Positions 1 to 5,180 of a stretch of 8,348 bases of DNA are shown here, in pieces. The stretch is taken from contig SKYG01000165.1 of NCBI GenBank assembly GCA_007128045.1, positions 1 through 8,348 of the forward strand. The letters are read 5' to 3'. The translations under genes were made by a program, and so were the position numbers. Below the pieces are notes generated by a model that made no database searches, was not told the origin of the DNA, and saw nothing but the letters and a program-made list of their open reading frames with translations. Every line of letters begins with the position of its first letter. Positions within the stretch are counted from its first letter, which is position 1. This DNA comes from Bacteroidales bacterium. Its GTDB lineage: Bacteria; Bacteroidota; Bacteroidia; Bacteroidales; UBA7960.

Positions 1-579
1 ACCGGCCATCCCACCCATCACCACCAACACAAACAGGGTGACCACTGGCTCGACAACGAACAGGAACACCACCACAGAGACGCCCATGATGATCTCCTTG
101 ATGATCTTCAAAGATGGATTCAATACGCTGTTGATCATGATGTTCACCTCGCCGGTGGTGTTGCGTAACAGCTCGGAGGAGTTGCGGTTCAGATAAAAGG
201 TATAGGGTGCCTGCATGTAGGCGGTCATCAAACGGTGGCTAAAGGTGTACCTGCGGTTGTAGATGAACCGGGCCTCGAAATATCGGAAGACCAGTATATA
301 CGCATTTTTTACCACGAACACCACGATCAGAGCCATCCCACCATAGATCAGCAGATCACGCGAAGAATGAATATTCAGGCTCGAGAAGAAGCCGGTCAGC
401 CGCTCGTGCTCCAACACGCGCGAGGGGTTGGCCACGATGGCCACAAAGGCTGGCACCATGCCGATACCAGCCACCTCAAGCACAGCAGCTCCCATCATCA
501 TCAGAAACAGGACGATGATCTTCCACTTCTCAGAACGGGAGAACAGCTTACGAAGTTTGTTGTATTCGGGAGGAAACAA
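1..579 (-). CDS. ABC exporter, N-terminal membrane part (PglK/MsbA-like), partial
   Basis: This open frame runs off the left edge, so only about the first 193 residues are visible. They form the start of a type IV ABC exporter membrane domain: a charged N-terminus, a hydrophobic helix at about residues 17-45 ending in a VAGIG turn, a second at about 70-95, and a third/fourth pair at about 160-193. The stretch YLNRNSSELLRNTTGEVN resembles the intracellular coupling region of PglK-type flippases for lipid-linked oligosaccharides. The ATP-binding domain would lie outside the window. There is no in-frame ATG before the first helix; the best start is a TTG at 579, giving MFPPEYNKL. The frame stays open upstream through repeat DNA, so the start is uncertain. 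Context of sulfate activation and a regulator fits a glycan-export locus, which is inference. Confidence 0.8.
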   Translation of the reverse strand, partial: MFPPEYNKLRKLFSRSEKWKIIVLFLMMMGAAVLEVAGIGMVPAFVAIVANPSRVLEHERLTGFFSSLNIHSSRDLLIYGGMALIVVFVVKNAYILVFRYFEARFIYNRRYTFSHRLMTAYMQAPYTFYLNRNSSELLRNTTGEVNIMINSVLNPSLKIIKEIIMGVSVVVFLFVVEPVVTLFVLVVMGGMAG

Positions 580-584
580 GAAAA

Positions 585-619
585 GTGAAAAGATAAAAGT
601 GAAAAATGAAAAGTTGAGT
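585..619. repeat. Heptamer array F (GTGAAAA type) at ABC exporter start
   Basis: Five 7-bp units read on the plus strand: GTGAAAA, GATAAAA, GTGAAAA, ATGAAAA, GTTGAGT. They end 5 bp before the presumed TTG start of the exporter gene. The units look like diverged relatives of the GTCGAAA units found elsewhere in the window, with the same period and orientation as the arrays at 1422 and 7771, which also sit upstream of gene starts. Confidence 0.6.
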
Positions 620-670
620 AGAGCGAAATCCCGATACCAAACAAAATAATCAATAATCAGGATAAAAAAA

Positions 671-715
671 TTTAACCGCCATGCGCGCAGAGTAATGCGC
701 AGGAACTCTAAAAAG
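671..715. repeat. Degenerate CGCAGAG-family intergenic repeat
   Basis: Begins with TTTAACCGCC and continues with GCGCAGAGTAATGCGCAGGA. The head matches TTTAACCGCA heads at 1631, 2984, 4103 and a variant at 5514. The body is made of imperfect CGCAGAG/CGCAAAG units. No reading frame of note is present here. The stretch lies in the roughly 300-bp space between the ABC exporter and the regulator gene, which otherwise holds only other repeats. Confidence 0.55.
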
Positions 716-740
716 GTTCCATGAAACTTTATACTGTTTA

Positions 741-788
741 CAGCTTCGCCCTTTCAGTCACATGTTATGACCTAAGCGGGGCGATATT
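741..788. repeat. 48-bp intergenic direct repeat, copy A
   Basis: Matches 5435-5482 with two mismatches out of 48 and in the same orientation. The core CTTTCAGTCACATGTTATGA is identical in both. Short complementary ends (CGCCC at 748-752 and GGGCG at 779-783) could form a stem in this copy, while the other copy has a base change there. It is non-coding in this context and immediately precedes the palindrome at 801. Confidence 0.75.
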
Positions 789-800
789 TATCATCTTTGC

Positions 801-824
801 AGAGACAAGGCATGCCTTGTCTCT
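801..824. repeat. 24-bp perfect palindrome, GTAGRGRC family, copy 1
   Basis: A perfect palindrome with core AGACAAGGCATGCCTTGTCT, extended by AG on the left and CT on the right, and followed by AC. The same core occurs at 8215-8234, there too followed by a heptamer array. The implied full consensus begins GTAGAGAC and ends GTCTCTAC; this copy has lost the left GT. It would form a strong hairpin in single-stranded DNA or RNA. Confidence 0.85.
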
Positions 825-830
825 ACATTC

Positions 831-858
831 TTTCGACCTTCGACCTTCGACCTTTGAC
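831..858. repeat. Heptamer array A (YTTCGAC x4) near regulator stop
   Basis: Four exact-length 7-bp units: TTTCGAC, CTTCGAC, CTTCGAC, CTTTGAC. The array begins 6 bp after the palindrome at 801-824 and ends 2 bp before the palindrome at 861-881, so three repeat elements are stacked at the 3' end of the regulator gene. On the gene strand it reads as GTCGAA-type units moving away from the stop. Confidence 0.9.
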
Positions 859-860
859 CA

Positions 861-884
861 GGGGCGAAAATTTTTCGCCCCTAC
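861..884. repeat. Palindrome GGGGCGAAAA/TTTTCGCCCC carrying the regulator stop
   Basis: Two 10-bp arms (861-870 and 872-881) are perfect complements around a single T and are followed by TAC, as in the GTAGRGRC palindrome family. On the minus strand the outer TAG at 881-883 is the stop codon of the regulator gene, so the repeat overlaps its 3' end. It could act as a 3' hairpin for the regulator transcript, but it lacks a following U-tract on the minus strand, so I do not call it a rho-independent terminator. Confidence 0.85.
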
Positions 885-1411
885 AAACTTTGCCACAGCA
901 GCAGCGCCTCCGGGTATACACCCAAATATTTTTCTGCCTCTCCCGGCTTGATGATTACATACCTGATCTTGCGGTCGATCAGCCCTTCGGCCTTCGCGAT
1001 CAGCTTCAGCAGATAGCCTGTGTCGATCTCTTCGCCGGCCAGCAACAGGTCGATGACCGGGTTGTCGCGACCCCGCGCAAAACTGCCCACCACCCAGGCA
1101 CGCTGCAAGCCACCCAGCTTCTTCGCCACATGATCCACAATATGGTCGATGCCGGTGTGCTTCAGCAACAACTCGTGGATGTTCGAAAACAAAGGGTGCT
1201 GGCTGTTGGCCTGGTAAAGCTTCTTGTTGCCCTGCATGTAGCTGTTCAACAACCCGGCCTGCTCCAGGTGGTTCAACTCCACGCGGATGGCGTTGGTCGA
1301 CTCGCCAAACTCCGACGCCAGATCACGCAAATACGAGGTGGTGCGGCTGTTCAGAAAGAACTTCAGCAACAAGCGGATGCGCGTCTTGGATGTGATCAGG
1401 GCCTGGAGCAT
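881..1411 (-). CDS. Winged-helix protein with nucleotidyltransferase-like domain
   Basis: A 176-residue protein with two visible parts. Residues 10-70 resemble an ArsR/MarR-like winged helix (SYLRDLASEFGESTNAIRVE, then LEQAGLL and a basic wing). Residues 100-176 resemble a minimal nucleotidyltransferase fold, with G109-S110 and the FARGRDNP loop. The first aspartate of the usual DxD pair is replaced by V119 (V-I-D121), and no third acidic residue is obvious in KIRYVII, so catalysis is doubtful and a sensor or regulatory role is more likely. Proteins of this build are common beside polysaccharide genes in Bacteroidota, so control of the following ABC exporter cluster is plausible but inferred. 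The ATG at 1411 follows a heptamer array, and the TAG stop lies inside a palindromic repeat. Confidence 0.85.
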   Translation of the reverse strand: MLQALITSKTRIRLLLKFFLNSRTTSYLRDLASEFGESTNAIRVELNHLEQAGLLNSYMQGNKKLYQANSQHPLFSNIHELLLKHTGIDHIVDHVAKKLGGLQRAWVVGSFARGRDNPVIDLLLAGEEIDTGYLLKLIAKAEGLIDRKIRYVIIKPGEAEKYLGVYPEALLLWQSL

Positions 1412-1421
1412 AAAAGAATCA

Positions 1422-1442
1422 GTCGAAAGTCAAAAGTGAAAT
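1422..1442. repeat. Heptamer array E (GTCGAAA type) upstream of regulator start
   Basis: Three 7-bp units on the plus strand: GTCGAAA, GTCAAAA, GTGAAAT. The array lies 10 bp upstream of the regulator ATG. Its orientation is opposite to array A at the other end of the same gene, so the gene is bracketed by inverted heptamer arrays. The unit series also links the GTCGAAA type to the GTGAAAA type at 585. Confidence 0.75.
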
Positions 1443-1498
1443 ACTTTTTTTGAGCAACAAATGTACTCATATTTTGGAATTGTGCAAAAAAATAAGAA

Positions 1499-1530
1499 GT
1501 TTGGGGTTCGTTGTTCGGGGTTTGGGGTCT
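1499..1530. repeat. GTTYGGG heptamer array
   Basis: Units GTTTGGG, GTTCGTT, GTTCGGG, GTTTGGG, then GTCT. This is a second heptamer sequence with the same 7-bp period, in the non-coding gap (1443-1689) between the regulator and the first degenerate HEPN gene. That gap also holds the palindrome at 1541, a run of nine G at 1571-1579 and a CGCAGAG-type repeat, and I see no gene in it. Confidence 0.6.
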
Positions 1531-1540
1531 GAAAAGGCAT

Positions 1541-1569
1541 GTAGAGACGTCGATTTATCACGTCTCTAT
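1541..1569. repeat. Palindrome GTAGAGACGT/ACGTCTCTAT
   Basis: Two 10-bp arms, complementary except for a G-T pair at the tip, flank a 9-base loop (CGATTTATC). The sequence outlines a member of the GTAGAGAC...GTCTCTAC palindrome family seen at 801 and 8215, but with a different centre. Inner bases (CGAT and ATC) look like a decayed extension of the stem. A run of nine G follows at 1571-1579. Confidence 0.75.
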
Positions 1570-1630
1570 TGGGGGGGGGAGTTCAGGGTCGGGGTTAGGT
1601 TATTTCTGAATGATTTCCTTTTGGTTTTTA

Positions 1631-1689
1631 TTTAACCGCAGAGGGCCACTGAGTAATTCGCAGAGGCTCGCAAAGGGTTTCACGCGGAG
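1631..1689. repeat. Degenerate CGCAGAG-family repeat abutting HEPN copy 1
   Basis: Starts TTTAACCGCAGAG and continues with TTCGCAGAGG, TCGCAAAGG and CACGCGGAG units. It ends directly at the TAA (1690-1692) that closes the remnant C-terminal frame of the degenerate HEPN gene. It shares its head and unit composition with the elements at 671, 4103 and 5514. Confidence 0.65.
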
Positions 1690-2036
1690 TTACATCATGC
1701 CGTCATATTTTTCAAGGATTTTATTTGCCTCCTGAACAGCTGATTGCGCCATCTTTAATAAAAGTGGTGATTGCGCCAACACCTCTTTGAAGAGATCAGT
1801 GAGGATGTCTCTCCTTCCTTTATATAATGAATGCTGCGATACAATTTGTTAAAAAGAATATCTGCGGTTCGGGCAAACCGGCTGGTCAACCCTTCAAAAG
1901 CATCCATTTCTTCGGGACTAAAATCGTTCGAGTCAGTTGTCTTGCTACATATATCCAAAGACCTTTTTAACCAGTTCATGGAATTCTCAAGGGCCAGAAT
2001 GTTAGCCTTCAATATGTTCATTGATTGTTGTTTCAT
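1690..2036 (-). pseudogene. Degenerate HEPN (HepT-like) gene, copy 1
   Basis: The ATG at 2036 opens a frame of 93 residues ending at 1755. Residues 1-75 resemble the N-terminal half of HEPN proteins paired with MNT nucleotidyltransferases (ILKANILALENSLNWLKRS-like helix, then the FEGLTSRFARTADIL helix). After about KEG the frame turns into nonsense (SSKRCWRNHHFY). A second frame picks up a typical HEPN C-terminus, DILTDLFKEVLAQSPLLLK, and runs to a TAA at 1690-1692. About 40 residues that normally lie between these halves, including the RX4HXY catalytic motif, are missing, so an out-of-frame internal deletion is inferred. The gene begins 4 bp inside the remnant end of the upstream MNT gene (ATGA overlap). 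It should not make an active ribonuclease or nucleotidyl-accepting toxin. Confidence 0.75.
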
Positions 2037-2253
2037 GATAGTTCGAGACTGGTATCCAGAGCATGTTGCTCAAAGGCATTACTTGGCCTGGATGGGAAGA
2101 TCAATGTCTCCACCACGAAGATTATTATCAGTGCGGGAGCCAAACAGCCTTACCTGTGCCTCAGGGTCAAAACGTCTAGTGACATCCAAAATAGCTTGTT
2201 TTTCTTCTTTTTTAAGTCGCATACAACAAATATACAATAATGACAAGAAAAAC
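1747..2253. repeat. 507-bp duplicated block, copy 1
   Basis: Aligns end to end with 4890-5397 in direct orientation. By eye I count 12 substitutions and one single-base insertion (in the second copy), about 97 percent identity. The block starts inside the C-terminal part of the HEPN remnant and ends about 30 bp upstream of the MNT start. The edges share no obvious terminal inverted repeat and no transposase is present. Outside the block the two loci differ, apart from short CAACAACTCAACA tracts near both right edges. Confidence 0.93.
2033..2222 (-). pseudogene. Truncated MNT nucleotidyltransferase gene, copy 1
   Basis: An ATG at 2222 starts a 47-residue frame ending in TAA at 2079. It contains the MNT core LFGSRTDNNLRGGDIDL, with the GS motif and both aspartates of DxD, but stops five residues later. 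An intact antitoxin of this family has about another 50 residues including a third acidic residue. In another frame the 3' end still reads like an MNT tail (AFEQHALDTSLELS) and ends with a TGA overlapping the HEPN ATG. Both ends of the gene therefore survive and the middle appears deleted. A start further upstream, at a TTG at 2309, would run through repeat DNA and is not credible. Confidence 0.7.
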
Positions 2254-2302
2254 GTGATTATAATTACCTGTAAAAGAACCTCCCAAGATTTCACTAAACG
2301 CT

Positions 2303-2333
2303 TCAACAACTCAACAGATCAACAGATCAACTT
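2303..2333. repeat. ATCAACAG octamer tract supplying the nitroreductase stop
   Basis: Units TCAACAAC, TCAACAG, ATCAACAG, ATCAAC. The TGA stop of the nitroreductase gene (2327-2329) is part of this tract, which reads TTGATCTG-like on the gene strand. A similar TCAACAACTCAACA core lies at 5401-5414 beside the second copy of the duplicated block. Confidence 0.65.
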
Positions 2334-2953
2334 ATTTCTAAGCCTCCCACCGGATGCGACAGCATGGCCCTGGCATCTTTCAACATAAGAAGCTTGTGCA
2401 GCAGGTCCCTGTCAATACTGCCACAAGCTACTGTAGCCAGGCCTTCGGAGGCGCAGTACATATAGATGTTCTGGCTCACATATCCCACGTCAATGCCTGA
2501 ATAGAATGCCTTTTTGTCTTCTGTATACGTATCCATCTTGCTGAAATCTGACACCAGACATAGCGACAAAGCTGCCTCAGAGAAGAATGCCTGGTTGCCG
2601 GCCGACGCGCGGTGGTCGCCTTCACAAACCAACTTTATCGTATTCTCCAGTGCGTCATAAAGATATATGCCTGATGGCAAAAACACGTAAACTTCCACCT
2701 CCTGGTGGTTCTTCGCTGTCGGCACCGTTCGCATGCCCATCTTACCCCTGAACTCAATCCGCTTATTGATGCCGTAAGCTGCCCATAGCAGCTCCGACAG
2801 CTGCTGATCAGAGATACGTCCTCCCAAAAACTCCCGGTGTGAACGACGCCGCTGCAGGGCATCCATCAGCGGCATGCCCCCGCTCATACGTGGCTCAGGC
2901 AGTTCAAAAACGGGAGCACAATTCTTTGTTTCAGTAATCTGATAGGTATCCAT
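2327..2953 (-). CDS. SagB/ThcOx-type nitroreductase family protein
   Basis: A 208-residue protein of the FMN-dependent nitroreductase fold. Family signatures are LPEP followed by GGMPLMDAL and RRRSHREF (residues about 35-42, the basic FMN-phosphate contact region), LSELLWAAYGIN (about 52-63), the RTVPTAKNHQEVEVYV strand, the VGYVSQNIYMYCASEGLATVACGSID-like core (about 152-177), and a C-terminal HPVGG. Members reduce nitro-compounds, quinones or flavins, or dehydrogenate azoline rings to azoles in peptide maturation; the substrate here is unknown. No signal peptide is visible, so it is probably cytosolic, although many relatives carry one. No peptide-modifying neighbour is present, so an azole role is not supported. 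It follows the alcohol dehydrogenase start region downstream and ends in an octamer repeat tract. Confidence 0.88.
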   Translation of the reverse strand: MDTYQITETKNCAPVFELPEPRMSGGMPLMDALQRRRSHREFLGGRISDQQLSELLWAAYGINKRIEFRGKMGMRTVPTAKNHQEVEVYVFLPSGIYLYDALENTIKLVCEGDHRASAGNQAFFSEAALSLCLVSDFSKMDTYTEDKKAFYSGIDVGYVSQNIYMYCASEGLATVACGSIDRDLLHKLLMLKDARAMLSHPVGGLEIS

Positions 2954-2983
2954 GTCATAGTATTTTATTTGAGTTAGGGATGA

Positions 2984-2993
2984 TTTAACCGCA
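2984..2993. repeat. TTTAACCGCA repeat head, isolated
   Basis: An exact match to the head of the CGCAGAG-family elements at 1631 and 4103, but here only the first ten bases remain before a CTCAACTCCT tract begins. It sits in the short gap between the alcohol dehydrogenase stop (2997) and the nitroreductase ATG (2953). Confidence 0.4.
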
Positions 2994-2996
2994 CCC

Positions 2997-3035
2997 TCAA
3001 CTCCTCATCTTCTCAACTCCTAAACTCCTAAACTC
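2997..3035. repeat. ACTCCTAA octamer tract encoding the dehydrogenase tail
   Basis: Repeated CTCAACTCCT and ACTCCTAA units. On the gene strand this reads GAGTTTAG GAGTTTAG GAGTTGA and so on, and it encodes the last dozen residues of the dehydrogenase (EFRSLGVEKMRS) plus the TGA stop. The tail is therefore likely repeat-derived rather than conserved. Confidence 0.7.
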
Positions 3036-4070
3036 CAACATCACCTTGATATTCTCTTCCGGATGCGCTTCCAGCAATTCAAAAGCCTGCTGCGCTTGCG
3101 ACCCATGCATCTTCTGGGTGATGAGCACATCGGGATGCAGGCGCCCATGGGTGAGGTGGTCGATCACTTCGGCAAATTCGCCGTGGCTGACGCGTGATGA
3201 AACGATTCTGGCTTCTTTCCATATCAGCTCTTTGAACACCACCGGCGCAGGTTCGTTGCCGAGTCCGAGGACACATACCGTACCACCGCCACAAACTACC
3301 TGTACGCATCCCCTCACAGGGTTCACCAAGCCTTCCACCTCCATGGCATGGCCCACAGCCTCAAAGGCCACATCAACACCTCGTCCGCCAGTTTCTCGTT
3401 TGAGGCGCTCAACAGGGTCTTCTTTGGTGGCATCGATGGCCACCACATTCTCGTGGTTGTTGCGTGCAATGTCGAGACGTGGTGCCAGCACGTCGACCAC
3501 ATATACGGTGTTGCTGGTCACCGTGCGCACGGCATCCAGCACGCACATGCCCACCTTGCCCGTGCCCCATATCACCACTGTGTCGCCTTCCTTCACCCCG
3601 GCCCGGTTCTTGGCATGACAGCCGATGGCCAGCACCTCGATCAACGCAACATGCTCGTCGGGTATATGGCCGGGCACTTTATACAACATCGATGCCGGCA
3701 GGGAGATGTACTCTGCAAACCCGCCGTCAGAGTCGATGCCGATCAGCTTCAAACTGGTGCACGCGGTGTAATGTCCTTTTTTACATGCCGGACACGCCCC
3801 ACACCAGATGATCGGGTCAGGAGCTGCCTTGTCGCCCAGCGCCCAGCCTTCCACGCCTTTTCCTACCTCGACCACGGTACCGCTAAACTCATGTCCCATG
3901 ATCATCGGCGTCTTCGTACGGGGATGAAACTCTCCCTTGAAGATATGCTGATCACTACCACAAATGCTTCCGTAGCCAACCTGTAAAAGCACCTCCCCTG
4001 GCTTGCAAACAGGTTTCGGAACCTCAAGCCATTCAAGTTTATTGTAGGATGTTAATACCGATGCTTTCAT
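2997..4070 (-). CDS. Zinc-dependent alcohol dehydrogenase (MDR superfamily)
   Basis: A 357-residue medium-chain dehydrogenase counted from the ATG at 4070, which gives the typical MKASVL start; a TTG two codons upstream is less likely. Catalytic zinc ligands are C37 (GSICGSD) and H60-E61 (MGHEFSG). The structural zinc lobe has four cysteines at 90, 93, 96 and 104 (CGACPACKKGHYTAC). The nucleotide-binding motif is GTGKVG at 169-174, with D193 at the end of the second strand favouring NAD over NADP. The layout resembles threonine, sorbitol or other polyol dehydrogenases, but the substrate cannot be told from sequence. The oxidation of an alcohol to an aldehyde or ketone is expected in the cytosol. 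The C-terminal dozen residues come from an octamer repeat tract. Nitroreductase follows 44 bp downstream, so the two may be cotranscribed. Confidence 0.93.
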   Translation of the reverse strand: MKASVLTSYNKLEWLEVPKPVCKPGEVLLQVGYGSICGSDQHIFKGEFHPRTKTPMIMGHEFSGTVVEVGKGVEGWALGDKAAPDPIIWCGACPACKKGHYTACTSLKLIGIDSDGGFAEYISLPASMLYKVPGHIPDEHVALIEVLAIGCHAKNRAGVKEGDTVVIWGTGKVGMCVLDAVRTVTSNTVYVVDVLAPRLDIARNNHENVVAIDATKEDPVERLKRETGGRGVDVAFEAVGHAMEVEGLVNPVRGCVQVVCGGGTVCVLGLGNEPAPVVFKELIWKEARIVSSRVSHGEFAEVIDHLTHGRLHPDVLITQKMHGSQAQQAFELLEAHPEENIKVMLEFRSLGVEKMRS

Positions 4071-4102
4071 ATACAAATGTTTCAGGGGTATGCTTTAAGA
4101 AA

Positions 4103-4166
4103 TTTAACCGCAATAAACGTAAGGGTTAAGATAACGGCAAAGAAACACGGAGTTATTCGCAGAGGA
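4103..4166. repeat. Degenerate CGCAGAG-family repeat upstream of dehydrogenase
   Basis: Starts TTTAACCGCA and continues with ACGGCAAAG, AACACGGAG and TTCGCAGAGG. It lies between the stop of the hepT remnant (4167) and the alcohol dehydrogenase start (4070), so it fills nearly the whole intergenic space where a dehydrogenase promoter or leader would be. Confidence 0.6.
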
Positions 4167-4511
4167 TCAAAAATCTTTGATTAAATACTTGATTTGGTTT
4201 TTTAGTAACGGGATATCTTCAACTGCCGTTTTCCAAACCATCTCAAGGGTAACACCGAAATATTCATGAACAATGATATCTCACATGCCTGCTATATCTT
4301 TCCATGGTATGTGATTCCATAGTCTCCGGTATTCAGCCGGAATATGCTTGGCCGCTTCACCAATGATCTGAATTCTGTGCAATACCGCATCTTGTTTCTG
4401 GGGTGATCGTAAAAATTCGATATCAGAAATGTCTTTCAGGTAAGTCTCTATGAGATCGGCCGATTCAAGGATGTCTTCCAGATAAATCAGAATATCACGC
4501 TTCTTTTTCAT
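4167..4511 (-). pseudogene. hepT: hepT toxin gene (DUF86 HEPN) interrupted by TGA at catalytic Arg
   Basis: From the ATG at 4511 the frame gives 76 residues of a DUF86/HepT protein (helix ILIYLEDILESADLIETYL, then DAVLHRIQIIGEAAKHIP, then WKDIAGM) and meets TGA at 4281-4283. The same frame continues with DIIVHEYFGVTLEMVWK and ends normally at TGA 4167-4169, total 115 codons, the usual family length. The stop replaces codon 77, the arginine of the RX4HXY motif (RDIIVHEY), and a single C-to-T change from CGA would create it. H82 and Y84 follow. In active HepT this motif cleaves RNA and its tyrosine is modified by MntA. The gene overlaps mntA by 4 bp (ATGA). It is likely inactive unless the stop is read through or is a sequencing error. 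Confidence 0.9.
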
Positions 4512-4798
4512 ATCGCCAACACAGACTCATCTTTTAACATATGTTCTCTTAGGCGTGGCTTTAAAGCCGACCGTTCAATCAGGTCAACCTTTTTATTTAA
4601 TGTTTTCTCCAGTTCTCGTTTGATCTTTGAAAATGTAAGTAAACTGACTGGTTGATGCATTTCTACTATCAAATCAATATCACTAATATTAGAATGCTCA
4701 TCCCTGGTTGTTGAACCAACAAGAGATACGGATATGGCTCCGTATTTGCTCAAAACCGGACGGATTCTCTTTTCAATCTCTGATCGTGTTAATTTCAT
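4508..4798 (-). CDS. mntA: MntA-type nucleotidyltransferase antitoxin
   Basis: A 96-residue minimal nucleotidyltransferase. G28-S29 begin the motif, D40 and D42 form the DxD pair (NISDIDLIVE) and D72 (KVDLIE) is the third carboxylate, so all catalytic residues are present. Family members transfer AMP from ATP to a tyrosine of the partner HepT and so silence it. The 3' end overlaps the hepT start by 4 bp in the usual antitoxin-then-toxin order. The coding DNA is visibly more AT-rich than cysNC or the dehydrogenase, which fits acquisition by transfer. No Shine-Dalgarno sequence is evident before the ATG at 4798; the 91-bp leader up to the duplicated block is AT-rich and may hold the promoter. 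With the toxin broken, this gene may be an orphan, or may act on another HEPN protein. Confidence 0.88.
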   Translation of the reverse strand: MKLTRSEIEKRIRPVLSKYGAISVSLVGSTTRDEHSNISDIDLIVEMHQPVSLLTFSKIKRELEKTLNKKVDLIERSALKPRLREHMLKDESVLAI

Positions 4799-4868
4799 GA
4801 TCTAAGATTTATTGCTTTTATACTAATTCTTTCAAATAAGGATATCCATGTTGTTTTTGTAAAGGCAG

Positions 4869-5180
4869 TCATTTTGCTGACATCTCCCTCGCCATCTTTA
4901 ATAAAAGTGGTGATTGCGCCAACACCTCTTTGAAGAGATCAGTGAGGATGTCTCTCCTTCCTTTATATAATGAATGCTGCGATACAACTTGCTAAAAAAG
5001 AATATCTGCGGTTCGGGCAAACCGGCTGGTCAACCCCTCAAAAGCATCCATTTCTTCGGGACTAAAATCGTTCGAGTCAGTTGTCTTGCTACATATAGCC
5101 AAAGACCTTTTTAACCAGTTCAAGGAATTCTCAAGGGCCAGAATGTTAGCCTTCAATATGTTCAGTGATTGTTGTTTCAT
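4869..5180 (-). pseudogene. Degenerate HEPN (HepT-like) gene, copy 2
   Basis: Nearly identical to the remnant at 1690-2036 but more damaged. From the ATG at 5180, 62 residues follow the HEPN N-terminal half and end at ADILF, where one extra T (on the gene strand, 4994-4999 region) brings a stop. Beyond that, the same missing middle and the same out-of-frame C-terminal piece DILTDLFKEVLAQ occur as in copy 1. The C-terminus then differs: past the block edge at 4890 the frame reads REMSAK and stops at 4869-4871, where copy 1 has a longer tail. Amino-acid changes from copy 1 include two Met-to-Leu, Asp-to-Ala and Asn-to-Ser. No RX4HXY motif is present. Confidence 0.75.

Noticed and set aside
831..858. 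Short direct repeats as a CRISPR array
   Set aside because: Units are 7 bp and contiguous with no spacers, and no cas gene is present.
861..881. Palindrome as a rho-independent terminator of the regulator gene
   Set aside because: The stem contains the stop codon itself and no U-tract follows on the minus strand; an RNA hairpin role remains possible.
797..1453. Long plus-strand open frame of 218 codons
   Set aside because: It is antisense to the winged-helix/nucleotidyltransferase gene, starts in repeat DNA and shows no family features (glutamine-, histidine- and valine-rich antisense composition).
1443..1689. Small plus-strand frame at 1450-1635 as a gene
   Set aside because: It runs through a heptamer tract, a palindrome and a run of nine G, with no recognisable protein features.
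1747..2253. Duplicated block as an insertion sequence
   Set aside because: No transposase frame, no terminal inverted repeats and no clear target-site duplication at the edges I could define.
2223..2309. N-terminal extension of MNT copy 1 (hydrophobic stretch from a TTG at 2309)
   Set aside because: It begins with TTG in repeat DNA, is not preserved at the second copy beyond the block edge, and the ATG at 2222 gives the usual MNT start.
3046..3986. Plus-strand open frames across the alcohol dehydrogenase
   Set aside because: They are reverse-complement shadows of a GC-rich gene whose zinc ligands and nucleotide-binding motif are complete on the minus strand.
4281..4283. TGA in hepT as selenocysteine or as a reassigned codon
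   Set aside because: No selenocysteine-type hairpin is evident just downstream, an arginine is expected at the site, and TGA works as the normal stop for cysD, the dehydrogenase and the nitroreductase.
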